DNA of 64,000 bases from Iris pallida (Eukaryota; Streptophyta; Magnoliopsida; Asparagales; Iridaceae). Below are positions 22,531 to 35,942 of the stretch, in pieces (positions within the stretch are counted from its first letter, which is position 1; every line of letters starts with the position of its first letter). Location: assembly GCA_029216955.1 (NCBI GenBank), contig JANAVB010006997.1, positions 1 to 64,000 of the forward strand. Reading direction: 5' to 3'. A model generated the notes under the pieces. That model did not search any database and was not told the origin of the DNA. It saw only the letters and a program-made list of their open reading frames with translations. The position numbers and the translations under genes were made by a program.

Positions 22531-25500
22531 CTAAGGCGGAGCTGATAAGTCTCCTACTATTTTCTGCAGCTCTGCTAGACGCTTGTCACGAGAGCTCAAA
22601 ACAGTCTTGGTAGCTTCGGCACGTCGAGCTTCAGGAGTGCATATATGAGAAAGTCCAGCAAAACTGATTATCATCTTGTCCTTAGATTCGTCAAGGGTTT
22701 TGATGGTAGATTCAGTTCCGAAGACTTGCTCTTCAAAAATTGAGCTCTGAGTTAGGTGCTGGTCCCGGGCCATGATCATCTGCTCCTTCTCTGCCTTCAA
22801 GCGAGCTAGCTCTGCCTCGATTTTGCGAATTCTATTATTTTGTTGATGAATTCTTATATTCGAAGTTTCATAGGCTTCCTTATGTCTATCCAGCTCAGGT
22901 TTTGCTCCAGCCAAAAAAGTTTTTTTCTTTCGCCACCTTGATGCTGTACTCATGGAGGGCTTCCTTGAAAGTCATCTTCCGAGCAAGGTATTCAGCCGAT
23001 AATGCGTCATACTCCTCTTGGATGAGACTTTCAATGGTTTCACTTGACAGCTTCAGATATTCTTTGATGGGCTGTTCAAGTCCCTCCACGATTTTCTCCA
23101 ACGCTGCTGCTCTCGCCGCATCATTGAACATGGCAACATTTCGGATGGTAAGAGCGATCGCCGCCTTTAAGCTCTCATAATTGAGGCCCTTATACGTTGT
23201 GACAATATCTACCAAGTCTTTTCTCTGAAGACTAGGAGCAGATGTTGTTGCCGTGATAGCAGGCTGAGATGAAGCCATTGTTGTTACTGCTACCATAGCC
23301 AACTGCTTCCCAGGAGCTTCAGGAACAGTGTCTTCAATATTTGTTACTCCAACCATTTCTGGAGCTGAAACTACTAGAGTTTCGGTGGCGGTAATAGGTG
23401 CGGGTGGAATGACAGTTGTGGCAGCTGACTCCGGTTCTGGCATTGACTCTTCAGAAACTTGTACTGGATCGGCAGTAATAGCAGAAGATACTATTACAAC
23501 TTCCCCAGCTTTAGTTGGTGACTTGAGTATGCCTTCATCACCTTCTTCAGCTATAGGCTCTGCAGGATCTTCAAGTATTTCAGTTGTAGTGAATTCTTCT
23601 ACAACTGATTCTTCATTAAAGTCTAGTTCTTCCTCAGCAGCCTCCTCATCATCTACAGTAAGATCTACTGTAGTTTCTTCCTTATCCTTGCCCTCAGCAG
23701 GAGAGGACACTTCTGGCTGAGCCTGTATTTCTGGCTCTTGTTGTACCTCCATAGATGGAGGACATTCTTCTTGAGACTCCACTTTGGGTTCTCGTAATAC
23801 CTCTTCTTGAGCATCTTCTTCTTCTGAAGAAGCCTCCTCCTCAGATTCCTCGTTTTTCTCATAAATATCTTCTTGAGGAGGATGAGGAGCCACAAGCTTC
23901 GGGGCAATGATAACACCTACAAAAATTAAACAATATAAGTTAATATACAAAAAATAATAGTTTTGTATGGATTTTGTATAAATTATATTTACCTGGAGTA
24001 GGTGTGGGACACTCCAAGTACGCATCATAATCCCTATCCCAGTCTTCATCGTCAAAATTGATAGCTGGTTCATCGAATGGGATGGGCTCTTGATCAACAA
24101 TATGTACTGGGGCGATGTCTTCAGCAACTTGTGCCTTTTGTGGCAAAGTTAAATGAAGTGCTGAGCTGAGACGTCCCGGAGATAGGACTACCGCAGGTGC
24201 TGCTGGTTGAGATACTGAAGATCCTTCTTCAGGGTGAACTGAAGAAGATGCTACATATTGCGGCTCATCCACCTGAGTGTCACTCTCCGGAGTAGAGGCT
24301 CTTGATTTGGAAGGAACTTTTGTGGTAGCCTTCTTCTTCTTCTTCTTCTCCGGGGTTTTCTCTGGAAGAGTGACGGATGCACTTTGTTTCCGTTTACGGG
24401 ACTTGCCAATAATAATAGGTTCTATAGCCTTTTCCCTAACTCCTGTAGCGATAACTTCCAGATATGGATCTGGAACGGCAGCATCGTCAGGGATGTCTGA
24501 TGGTACCCTGATTGGCTCCTCAACATTCCCTTCCTTGGGCCATCTCAGACTACCTCTCATGTTGTAGCCATGGGCAAAGGAACGAATGGAAGCATAAAAG
24601 TGAGCATACGTATGAAGTATACGTAGCTTGGTAGTGCTGGTAGCGGTTGAGACTCTGAATTTGGCACCAGTACGGGCAGTACTAAAATATCTCCAACCTC
24701 TTGCACCATCAAGCAGTTTCCTATAGTGACGAAAACTGGTAGAGGGATTACCAACATGAAGTTGGTCATACCCAAATTGGCGAGCGAACCTACTGGGTAG
24801 ATATGGTTCGAATGCACAATTGTCTTCATTTTTGTACATCAGGTGAGAGGGTCTGAAGTACTGTAGCCATCTGAAGACTGATGGTGACAATAAAGTTCCT
24901 CCTTTAACTTCATCTTCAAATTGAACGCCGAAGCAGTCGGCTGGAACTTGTGGCCGGGTACAGAAAAAGTTCCAGCCATAAGAATAGTTCAAAACTGCCC
25001 GGGTATCTGCCACTGTCGTGGCAGTCCATGTAGCTTTGTTAAACTTCTGGAGGAAGACCTCCGCATCATCTCCCGGGCCTGGTGGCAACAAATTGCAGTT
25101 GTGGTGCAACTGCTAGCCCATCAAGTAAGTGTAGGGCATTTCTACCCTGGGGAATACGTTCCGATGAGGAGCGTTGTTGATTAGCTCCTCACCAAAAGTT
25201 CTCAAACCTGCGTTTACTCGGCATACCATTGCCGATAGCAGGATTCTGACTTTAAACACCAAACGTACCGCTGGCCATAGCACGTTACAGTGGATTCTAT
25301 CAACTGTACCTGTCCCCGGTACAACCCATCATCTCAACCATAAAGAAAGGAAGCCTGCCAGCAAGGCTTTCCTGGAGATCTTCTGGCTGCCATATCGGAG
25401 GAAGCTCAAGGCTTCGGTTCCAGCAGGGAATTCTCCAGTCTTGGTGGACAAATATTTGTTCGAGAATTTGTAGACAATCATCATATCCCGTATTTTATCA

Positions 25501-26659
25501 GTCGGGATTGTTGAACCAGTATTGATAGTTGGAGCTTTGTTTTCCTGGAATCTTTCTTTATCATCCTTGGATATTTTATCCTTATGGAAGAAGAGATATG
25601 TTATCCACTTGTTGATATATGCTAGATGAGATCCACTCTCATGCATAGTAGTGCAAATCATGTAGTGGCACATTAGTTTTTCATATACCTCAACCAACTG
25701 AGGGTTTTTCTCCCTGATTTCAGCAAGTTCCCGGTTGGAGGGAACATATTCTTCATATGGGGCTTCCCCCATTGGCAGCTTTGAGATGAATTGCATCTCA
25801 TGGAGTACGAGACCCATTTCACCTTTTGGGGTCGCAAAAGTTCCAGTTGAACTTATATATATATATCTCCATCAGGGCCATGAACAAGTTGCTGTTCGGT
25901 GGTATGCCCTGACTAGTGGAAGCTACTGCTTCATACAGACCGATGTCTTTCAGCTTCGTCTGGAAGTTCTTCATCATCCAAACGCTAATTTGGATCCAGT
26001 TCTGGTTAAATGGAGTCAACCATCCCGGTAGCCTAGGGTTTGTCTGGAGATATAATAACGCAGCCCTTATGAACTTATTGACGAACATTTGGGTCTGCAC
26101 CGGTTGGATTAAGGCAGAATCTTCACTCGGAGTAAATCCTGGCAAGAGGCCAGAGAAATGAATGACACCGCCATTGGGAACACTGACGTAATACCCCATA
26201 TCGTTGGCATGATCCCTCTTGAATATGATTCTACCCGGCCTTCCATGACAGCTGGGAGTCAGATTTCACAGCATTTGTCGGGGATGGGTGGCATGGATGA
26301 ATGCGGACAAGGGGTAATCTCTATCCATGTCAGGGAGATACATTGCTCTATCCCCAGACTTGAACACCCAAGACTCCTTCTTAGGGTGTGTTTGTGACTT
26401 GCAGTCTATTGCATCCCCAAATAAGAAAGCTGGTTTTGTAAATTGTTGTTCATTCAGTGAGGTCAACAATTCTCCATTAATCATGGATAGCAGCATTCTA
26501 TCCCCTTGGGCAGCTATCAATTGTGCTCTCTCTACGGGGTAGTCCTGATTCGATTGGGGAAACACTACATGAGACAGATTCTCCAAATAATTCGAGCCCA
26601 CCATACCAACTGATGAGCCAAAGACTTCTGCGAGTGGGTGAGCTTGCAAATCCACTGCC
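22531..26659 (-). pseudogene. Antisense extra gene (aORF, Grande gene23-like) of Ogre-like element, copy A, lacking its first exon
   Basis: Tat-lineage elements often have an antisense ORF between integrase and 3' LTR; function unknown. Reading leftward: exon from a strong acceptor (pyrimidine tract then GGCAG, about 26660), then a globular part resembling the plant-mobile-domain-like proteins of such ORFs (ALLYLQTNPRLPGWLTPFN, HYMICTTMHESGSHLAYINK, FEPYLPSRFARQFGY), a Lys-rich linker, an intron 23917-23992, an acidic Glu/Thr-rich part, an alpha-helical region and a C-terminal coiled coil (KIEAELARLKAEKEQ), stop at 22531. It is broken by in-frame stops near 26266, 25329 and 25112 and by frameshifts near 25820 (TA repeat or A run) and 22930 (A7 run). 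Copy A has no exon 1 or promoter, because the duplication junction falls inside intron 1. Confidence 0.75.
23917..23992 (-). other. Intron of antisense gene, copy A (76 bp)
   Basis: On the minus strand the donor CCAG|GTAAATAT and acceptor TTTTTGTAG|GTG bound an AT-rich 76-bp stretch. Removing it joins two open exons in frame (...CPTPTP to GVIIAPKLV...). Size and composition fit a plant spliceosomal intron. The same intron is in copy B at 32997-33072. Confidence 0.75.
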
Positions 26660-26692
26660 AAAAGAAAAAGAAAAAAAAAAAGAAAAAGAAAA

Positions 26693-26760
26693 ATCAAGGT
26701 CAAAGGAAGAACTTGAGCTTCATCTGAGGTCAAAGGAAGAACTTGATCAAGGTCAAAGGA
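26693..26760 (+). other. Complex junction of the tandem duplication
   Basis: Copy A ends at AAATCAAG. The sequence then re-enters 17666 (shared ATCAAG), runs to CTTCATCTGA (17700), jumps back to GGTCAAAGG (17671), runs to ACTTGA and jumps back again (shared TGA) to ATCAAGG before continuing as copy B. Three backward switches within about 60 bp leave three partial copies of GGTCAAAGGAAGAACTTGA. Confidence 0.85.
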
Positions 26761-26787
26761 AGAACTTGAGCTTCATCTGAGAAATCA

Positions 26788-27680
26788 GTGAGTATTCCTG
26801 CCAAGAGCCAAGTTCAACCTCTCATGATCAAAGTCAAGGGACGTACTTCTCGTACGAATGATCCAGAACCACCGCTGATCATCAACCTTGGCAAGTCTAC
26901 GCAGAAGACGGATGACGGTCCGTTAATAATCAATCCGAAGCGTAGCAGTCAAATTATAAATGATGTAAATATTGATCATTCTGTACTTTCTAATATCAAT
27001 GAAGATTTCCTTTTTGAGTATATGGCTGTCAAATTTGTTGAAAGAATGACTTTATCTTCTGATGACCAAAGTCATCAATATAAAGATGACATAGAGGAAA
27101 CTTTATACATTGACCATAAGGAAAATTCTTTTCCTCCTCATGTCGATATAGGACCTTATGCTCAAAAGTTCCTAACATCTTCTCCATATCTTCTTCCTGT
27201 AGCTGCTTCATCACAAGCTTGTGTAACTTATAGACGTCACGAAGAATCATGTTTTGTGGTTCTGTCTAATAAGAAAAATAAGCACCAAATTGTATTTGGT
27301 CTGGCTTGAAATATCCATGTTGCTCAGACAGATGATCTTAGAGATAAAGATAGAGGAAGAATCCGAATTGACAAATATAGTCAACAATCTCTCAAGATTA
27401 TTCAAAATATAGGATATAATTTGAAGACTATGCCGGGTCTTAATCAAGGTAAGGGTAGACGATTACCATTATGTGGTGATCCGTTTTACCAGAAAACTCG
27501 TCATGGGTTGGGATATGATCCGTCCCACATGTTTAATGATGATATACGAGAAGAATTCGCTTATAGTTCTTCACAGTCCTCAGATTCGGAAGAAATCCAA
27601 TTCATCGAATCTGATACATTCCACTCCTCATATGCTAGAGGAGACTATTATGATGAATCTGAGTGTGTATTCTCTCAGTC
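26788..27680 (+). pseudogene. Protease-RT linker, copy B
   Basis: Open stretches 26788-27309 and 27421-27885 repeat those of copy A, with the same TGA between them and the same frameshift before RT. There is no gag or protease upstream in this copy; 26745 follows the antisense intron of copy A directly. Confidence 0.6.
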
Positions 27681-30600
27681 AACATGGTTCAAACTGAGGG
27701 TGAATCTGAGCCATTTGAAAATGACCCTTGGGCCCAACAGATGGATACTCAGTGGGAGCTTCGTTTTGAACAGCGACAGCCACCTACAGAGGATGAGATT
27801 GTCCAGATTGATGTTGGAGACGGAACAACGTCCAAGCCAATATTCATCAGTAAAAACCTCTTCAAAGATGAAAAGGAAGAGCTGATAAAACTGATTAAAG
27901 AATATATTGATATCTTTGCATGGAGTTATGAGGATATGCCGGGTCTAGATCCTAAAGTTGCTACTCATAAACTCAATATTCTTCCTAATGCCAAGCCTGT
28001 AAAACAACAGCAGCGGCATTTTCGACCAGATATGATGGATGCAATTGAAGCGGAAGTCAAAAAATTGATTACATGTGGCTTTGTTCGTGAAGAATAACAC
28101 CCAGACTTGGTTGCCAACATTGTTCCTGTTATGAAGTAGAACGGAAAAGTCCGAGTTTGCATAGATTTTCGAGATCTTAATGCAGCTTGTCCAAAGGACG
28201 AATTTCCACTTCCGATTACCGATGCCATGATAGACAATACATGCGGTTTTGAACGCATGTCTTTCATGGATAGATTCTCAGGATACAATCAGATTAAGAT
28301 GCATCCAGGAGATGAGAAGCATACTGCTTTTCGTACACCTCTTGGAGTTTACTGCTATATGGTTATGCCGTTTGGTCTTAAAAACGCCGGTGCCACGTAT
28401 CAACGGGCTATGAGCAACATCTTTCAAGAACATCTACGGAAGACAGTTGAATGTTACGTAGACGACATTGCTGTCAAAAGTCGATCAAAGGATGATCAAA
28501 TTCAAGACTTGAAGATAGTATTTGAGTTGATGCGCCAACATCAATTGAAGATGAATCCTGCTAAGTCTTTCTTAGGGGTGTCCAATGGCAAGTTTTTGGG
28601 ATTTGTCATTACTTCTCAGGGTATTCATGTTAATCCTGACAAAATTAAAGCTATTCTTGAAATGTGTCCTCCACGCAATCTAAAAGAACTCCGCGGCTTC
28701 CAGGGTCGCATTGCTTATATAAGGAGATTCATATCCAATCTCTCTGGGAGATGTCAACCTTTCTCCCGTCTATTAAAGAAAGGTGTATCATTTGTCTGGG
28801 ATGAAGCATGTCAAAAAGCTTTCAATGACATCAAGCAATACCTTACAAATCCACCTATTTTGGTACCTCTAGTGGTAGGAAGACCATTTTTGCTATATGT
28901 TCGAGCCTTAGATCATTCACTTGGTGCTCTTCTTGCACAGAAAAGTGATATAGGTCATGAACAGGCAATTTATTATCTTAGCCGAATGATGGTCGGAGCT
29001 GAACACAGGTATACTCCTGTAGAAAAGGAATGTCTGGCCTTGGTTTTCGATGTTCAAAAGACACGACATTATGTGTCAGGACAGACTATTCATGTCATCT
29101 CCAGAATAAATCATATTCGGGTATTGATGAGAAAACCGAGCATTCTTAACTCCAAGTTAGCTACCTGGGCGATCTTGCTCACTCCTTATGATATGGTCTA
29201 TGTACCTCAAAAATCAGTGAAGGGTCAAGCATTAGCTGATTTCTTAGCAGCTCACCCTATACCTGAAACATCGAAGCTATATGAGGATATTCCAGATGAA
29301 GTCGTAGATTGCAACATGACTTTAAAGGATGACATTTGGCAATTATACTTTGATGGAGCATCACGGGTCGGACCTAAAGGCAATATTGTCTCCGGAGTAG
29401 GAATCGTCTTGGTTTCTCCTGACAAAATGGTCATATACCGTGTTTATTCTCTCAATGAGCCATGCTCCAACAATGTGGCAGAATATAATGCTCTGCTGAT
29501 TGGTCTCCAAGTAGCAAAACAGTTGGACATTGAGTTCCTGGAAGCTTATGGAGACTCTCAACTGATTGTTAATCAGGTTAGAGGGACATATGAAGTCAGG
29601 AACCCCGACCTCATCCCTTATCATCAAGTGGTAATCGAATTAGTCCTTTCATTCAAAGGATTCTTTATCAAATTTGTACCACGTTTTCAGAATTTGGAAG
29701 CTGATAACCTTGCTAGTTTAGCGACAGATTTAGCTGTTCCAATTCGAAGACAAAACACCATTACTTTGTTGGATCAAGACTTATTCTGTGTTAAGAATAA
29801 TTTGCATATTGAACAGAGTTATACTACAGAATCAAGTTCCCAACAGAGGGATTGGAGAAGTCCATTCATTGATTATGCGGTTCATGAGATTTTACCTAAA
29901 GATCCAAAAGAAGCTGCATCAATTAAGAGATGATCATTTCGATTCTATTATGATTCTTTTTTACATATGTTATATCGTCGTTCTTATGACGGACTTTTAC
30001 TGCGTTGTCTCTCTGAGAGTGAAGCCAAGCAAATACTCCGTGAAGCTCATGATGGTGTTTGTGGTGCTCATCAACCTGGTCCAAAATTACAGGACCGCAT
30101 TCGAAGAATGGGGTATTAATGGCCATCCATGATAGCAGATGCTGTGAATTATGCCAGACGGTGTAAAGCATGTCAGATTCATGCTGATTTTATTCATCTA
30201 CCGTCTGAATTCCTACATCCTACAGTAGCTTCTTGGCCCTTCGAAGCTTGGGGCATGGATATTATTGGTCCTATTAACCCTCCTTCTGTTAAAGGACATC
30301 AGTTTATATTGGCTATAACCGATTATTTTTCTAAATGGGCAGAAGCAGTTCCCCTTGCTAAAGTGAAAACATCTAATATGATTAGCTTCATCAAACACCA
30401 TGTCATTTATCGCTTCAGGATTCCCCGACGGATAATTTATGACAATGGACCACAATTTGCCAGTCAGGCATTTTATCGGTTCTGTGATAAGAATCAGATC
30501 CAAAACCTGGCTTCTACGGCTTATAATCCAGCTGCTAATGGTTTGACCGAAGCCTTCAACAAGACAATCACCAAACTTCTCAAAAAGTTCGTCTCTTCTA

Positions 30601-31109
30601 ATAAACGTGATTGGAATGAGAAACTTGGAGAATGTTTATGGGCTTACCGAACGACAGTCCGAACTCCTACTAGTTTTACACCATTTTTACTGGTTTACGA
30701 ATGTGAGGCTATTCTTCCATTGGAAATCCAGATTCCATCTCTTCGAATAGCCATTGCTAATGAGCTAACTACAGAGAACAATGATCGCTTACGACTTCAA
30801 GAACTTGAAGGATTGGACGAGAAGCGTCTTCAAGCACAACAACATATTGAGCTATATCAAGCCCGCATATCTCGAGCTTTCAATCGTAAAGTTAAAGAGA
30901 GGGTATTCAAAATCGGTGAACTAGTTCTAGCTGTTCGAAGACCGATGGTGATGACTCATAAGAGCAAAGGGAAATTCTAAGCAAAATGGGAAGGCCCTTA
31001 TGTCATCGAGACAGTTTTCTCCAACGGTGCCTATAGGTTGTCTAAACCTAATGGAGATTTGCTCATGATGCCTATCAATGGCAAATTCTTGAAGAAATAT
31101 TATGTTTGA
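27681..31109 (+). pseudogene. pol: Pol of Ogre-like element, copy B
   Basis: Same domain order as copy A: RT with YVDD at 28455-28466, gypsy RNase H, archaeal-type RNase H, integrase with HHCC finger and D-D-E triad, stop at 31107-31109. It carries the same five in-frame stops. Amino acid differences from copy A include Arg to Cys in MRPPRN, Ala to Val in YARALD, Arg to Lys in NSRLATW, Ala to Val near the HPTAASWP segment of integrase and Gly to Ser in TPTGFTPF. All come from C-to-T or G-to-A changes. It has no upstream gag, so it could only be expressed by readthrough from copy A. Confidence 0.92.
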
Positions 31110-31177
31110 TTTTTCTTCTTTATTCCCCAGCTACCAATGTTTGGTTAAGCTGATTACTTGTCTCCTTGGAGAGAATT

Positions 31178-31492
31178 TTAATCTTTTATCTTACCAGTTG
31201 ATTAAAAAGTGGGATTTATTATTTATCATGTTTTCATGATCTCTGAATATGTATTAAGTCTACTTCTTTTCCTATCTATCATGTCCATTTGGCCTCTGAA
31301 TAGATATTAATCTATTTTTCTTTGAGTTGTTACGATCTGTCACGTTCATATTACCTCTGATAGTATCGTATACTCTAAACAGAAAATGAGATTTCATTAT
31401 CTATCATGTCCATATTACCTCTGGATAGATACAATTTATTGAATTTAGAAAACTTATCATGTCCATATTACCTCTGATAAGTGTTTTCTATC
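31178..31492 (+). other. Array of stem-loops with constant loop, copy B
   Basis: Identical to 22098-22412; the four clear stems lie at 31273-31306, 31331-31370, 31398-31431 and 31448-31488. Confidence 0.7.
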
Positions 31493-34400
31493 TCATAGCT
31501 ATTGTTTAAATTCAAAATAAATAATAGGATCACGAATAAATATTTTATTCATTTTTGTAAAAAATACAGAGTGAAAAAGATAGAAGATTACAAAAAGCTC
31601 TTTATTTTGCCTAAGGCGGAGCTGATAAGTCTCCTACTATTTTCTGCAGCTCTGCTAGACGCTTGTCACGAGAGCTCAAAACAGTCTTGGTAGCTTCGGC
31701 ACGTCGAGCTTCAGGAGTGCATATATGAGAAAGTCCAGCAAAACTGATTATCATCTTGTCCTTAGATTCGTCAAGGGTTTTGATGGTAGATTCAGTTCCG
31801 AAGACTTGCTCTTCAAAAATTGAGCTCTGAGTTAGGTGCTGGTCCCGGGCCATGATCATCTGCTCCTTCTCTGCCTTCAAGCGAGCTAGCTCTGCCTCGA
31901 TTTTGCGAATTCTATTATTTTGTTGATGAATTCTTATATTCGAAGTTTCATAGGCTTCCTTATGTCTATCCAGCTCAGGTTTTGCTCCAGCCAAAAAAGT
32001 TTTTTTCTTTCGCCACCTTGATGCTGTACTCATGGAGGGCTTCCTTGAAAGTCATCTTCCGAGCAAGGTATTCAGCCGATAATGCGTCATACTCCTCTTG
32101 GATGAGACTTTCAATGGTTTTACTTGACAGCTTCAGATATTCTTTGATGGGCTGTTCAAGTCCCTCCACGATTTTCTCCAACGCTGCTGCTCTCGCCGCA
32201 TCATTGAACATGGCAACATTTCGGATGGTAAGAGCGATCGCCGCCTTTAAGCTCTCATAATTGAGGCCCTTATACGTTGTGACAATATCTACCAAGTCTT
32301 TTCTCTGAAGACTAGGAGCAGATGTTGTTGCCGTGATAGCAGGCTGAGATGAAGCCATTGTTGTTACTGCTACCATAGCCAACTGCTTCCCAGGAGCTTC
32401 AGGAACAGTGTCTTCAATATTTGTTACTCCAACCATTTCTGGAGCTGAAACTACTAGAGTTTCGGTGGCGGTAATAGGTGCGGGTGGAATGACAGTTGTG
32501 GCAGCTGACTCCGGTTCTGGCATTGACTCTTCAGAAATTTGTACTGGATCGGCAGTAATAGCAGAAGATACTATTACAACTTCCCCAGCTTTAGTTGGTG
32601 ACTTGAGTATGCCTTCATCACCTTCTTCAGCTATAGGCTCTGCAGGATCTTCAAGTATTTCAGTTGTAGTGAATTCTTCTACAACTGATTCTTCATTAAA
32701 GTCTAGTTCTTCCTCAGCAGCCTCCTCATCATCTACAGTAAGATCTACTGTAGTTTCTTCCTTATCCTTGCCCTCAGCAGGAGAGGACACTTCTGGCTGA
32801 GCCTGTATTTCTGGCTCTTGTTGTACCTCCATAGATGGAGGACATTCTTCTTGAGACTCCACTTTGGGTTCTCGTAATACCTCTTCTTGAGCATCTTCTT
32901 CTTCTGAAGAAGCCTCCTCCTCAGATTCCTCGTTTTTCTCATAAATATCTTCTTGAGGAGGATGAGGAGCCACAAGCTTCGGGGCAATGATAACACCTAC
33001 AAAAATTAAACAATATAAGTTAATATACAAAAAATAATAGTTTTGTATGGATTTTGTATAAATTATATTTACCTGGAGTAGGTGTGGGACACTCCAAGTA
33101 CGCATCATAATCCCTATCCCAGTCTTCATCGTCAAAATTGATAGCTGGTTCATCGAATGGGATGGGCTCTTGATCAACAATATGTACTGGGGCGATGTCT
33201 TCAGCAACTTGTGCCTTTTGTGGCAAAGTTAAATGAAGTGCTGAGCTAAGACGTCCCGGAGATAGGACTACCGCAGGTGCTGCTGGTTGAGATACTGAAG
33301 ATCCTTCTTCAGGGTGAACTGAAGAAGATGCTACATATTGCGGCTCATCCACCTGAGTGTCACTCTCCGGAGTAGAGGCTCTTGATTTGGAAGGAACTTT
33401 TGTGGTAGCCTTCTTCTTCTTCTTCTTCTCCGGGGTTTTCTCTGGAAGAGTGACGGATGCACTTTGTTTCCGTTTACGGGACTTGCCAATAATAATAGGT
33501 TCTATAGCCTTTTTCCTAACTCCTGTAGCGATAACTTCCAGATATGGATCTGGAACGGCAGCATCGTCAGGGATGTCTGATGGTACCCTGATTGGCTCCT
33601 CAACATTCCCTTCCTTGGGCCATCTCAGACTACCTCTCATGTTGTAGCCATGGGCAAAGGAACGAATGGAAGCATAAAAGTGAGCATACGTATGAAGTAT
33701 ACGTAGCTTGGTAGTGCTGGTAGCGGTTGAGACTCTGAATTTGGCACCAGTACGGGCAGTACTAAAATATCTCCAACCTCTTGCACCATCAAGCAGTTTC
33801 CTATAGTGACGAAAACTGGTAGAGGGATTACCAACATGAAGTTGGTCATACCCAAATTGGCGAGCGAACCTACTGGGTAGATATGGTTCGAATGCACAAT
33901 TGTCTTCATTTTTGTACATCAGGTGAGAGGGTCTGAAGTACTGTAGCCATCTGAAGACTGATGGTGACAATAAAGTTCCTCCTTTAACTTCATCTTCAAA
34001 TTGAACGCCGAAGCAGTCGGCTGGAACTTGTGGCCGGGTACAGAAAAAGTTCCAGCCATAAGAATAGTTCAAAACTGCCCGGATATCTGCCACTGTCGTG
34101 GCAGTCCATGTAGCTTTGTTAAACTTCTGGAGGAAGACCTCCGCATCATCTCCCGGGCCTGGTGGCAACAAATTGCAGTTGTGGTGCAACTGCTAGCCCA
34201 TCAAGTAAGTGTAGGGCATTTCTACCCTGGGGAATACGTTCCGATGAGGAGCGTTGTTGATTAGCTCCTCACCAAAAGTTCTCAAACCTGCGTTTACTCG
34301 GCATACCATTGCCGATAGCAGGATTCTGACTTTAAACACCAAACGTACCGCTGGCCATAGCACGTTACAGTGGATTCTATCAACTGTACCTGTCCCCGGT

Positions 34401-35778
34401 ACAACCCATCATCTCAACCATAAAGAAAGGAAGCCTGCCAGCAAGGCTTTCCTGGAGATCTTCTGGCTGCCATATCGGAGGAAGCTCAAGGCTTCGGTTC
34501 CAGCAGGGAATTCCCCAGTCTTGGTGGACAAATATTTGTTCGAGAATTTGTAGACAATCATCATATCCCGTATTTTATCAGTCGGGATTGTTGAACCAGT
34601 ATTGATAGTTGGAGCTTTGTTTTCCTGGAATCTTTCTTTATCATCCTTGGATATTTTATCCTTATGGAAGAAGAGATATGTTATCCACTTGTTGATATAT
34701 GCTAGATGAGATCCACTCTCATGCATAGTAGTGCAAATCATGTAGTGGCACATTAGTTTTTCATATACCTCAACCAACTGAGGGTTTTTCTCCCTGATTT
34801 CAGCAAGTTCCCGGTTGGAGGGAACATATTCTTCATATGGGGCTTCCCCCATTGGCAGCTTTGAGATGAATTGCATCTCATGGAGTACGAGACCCATTTC
34901 ACCTTTTGGGGTCGCAAAAGTTCCAGTTGAACTTATATATATATATCTCCATCAGGGCCATGAACAAGTTGCTGTTCGGTGGTATGCCCTGACTAGTGGA
35001 AGCTACTGCTTCATACAGACCGATGTCTTTCAGCTTCGTCTGGAAGTTCTTCATCATCCAAACGCTAATTTGGATCCAGTTCTGGTTAAATGGAGTCAAC
35101 CATCCCGGTAGCCTAGGGTTTGTCTGGAGATATAATAACGCAGCCCTTATGAACTTATTGACGAACATTTGGGTCTGCACCGGTTGGATTAAGGCAGAAT
35201 CTTCACTCGGAGTAAATCCTGGCAAGAGGCCAGAGAAATGAATGACACCGCCATTGGGAACACTGACGTAATACCCTATATCGTTGGCATGATCCCTCTT
35301 GAATATGATTCTACCCGGCCTTCCATGACAGCTGGGAGTCAGATTTCACAGCATTTGTCGGGGATGGATGGCATGGATGAATGCGGACAAGGGGTAATCT
35401 CTATCCATGTCAGGGAGATACATTGCTCTATCCCCAGACTTGAACACCCAAGACTCCTTCTTAGGGTGTGTTTGTGACTTGCAGTCTATTGCATCCCCAA
35501 ATAAGAAAGCTGGTTTTGTAAATTGTTGTTCATTCAGTGAGGTCAACAATTCTCCATTAATCATGGATAGCAGCATTCTATCCCCTTGGGCAGCTATCAA
35601 TTGTGCTCTCTCTACGGGGTAGTCCTGATTCGATTGGGGAAACACTACATGAGACAGATTCTCCAAATAATTCGAGCCCACCATACCAACTGATGAGCCA
35701 AAGACTTCTGCGAGTGGGTGAGCTTGCAAATCCACTGCCAAAAGAAAAAGAAAAAAAAAAAGAAAAAGAAAAATCAAG

Positions 35779-35942
35779 TTAGTGAAAATCTAATTTAAAA
35801 TTTTTACGCAGATAAATTAATCTAAGTTTTTACACATAAAGGTTAAAGACTTTGACTATGTAAATTTTACGCTTATTAAAGTTGATATAAAGTTTTAAAG
35901 TGTAAAAAAGTCTTTTGTTTTACACAAAGTCTTTCACTTGTG
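35779..35942. other. AT-rich spacer before the 38-bp array
   Basis: Only AT-rich DNA with a few TTTTTACGC/ACGCTT half-sites. It belongs to intron 1 of the antisense gene. Confidence 0.5.

Larger units (their letters stand above)
17666..26698 (+). repeat. Tandem duplication of 9.03 kb, copy A
   Basis: Matches 26745-35778 base for base at a constant offset of 9080. By eye I find 19 substitutions and no indel. The copy runs from the protease-RT linker through pol, the hairpin array and most of the antisense gene, and ends at AAATCAAG inside the antisense intron. Confidence 0.95.
26745..35778 (+). repeat. Tandem duplication of 9.03 kb, copy B
   Basis: Second copy of 17666-26698. Of 19 differences 18 are transitions. 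In 16 of these copy B has T or A where copy A has C or G, and in two the reverse. Copy B is the one still connected to the natural 3' end of the element. Confidence 0.95.

Noticed and set aside
22902..23720. Plus-strand frames 22902-23180 and 23328-23720 (and copies in block B)
   Set aside because: Shadows of the acidic, repetitive antisense gene. The antisense strand has the intron borders, coiled coil and conserved order.
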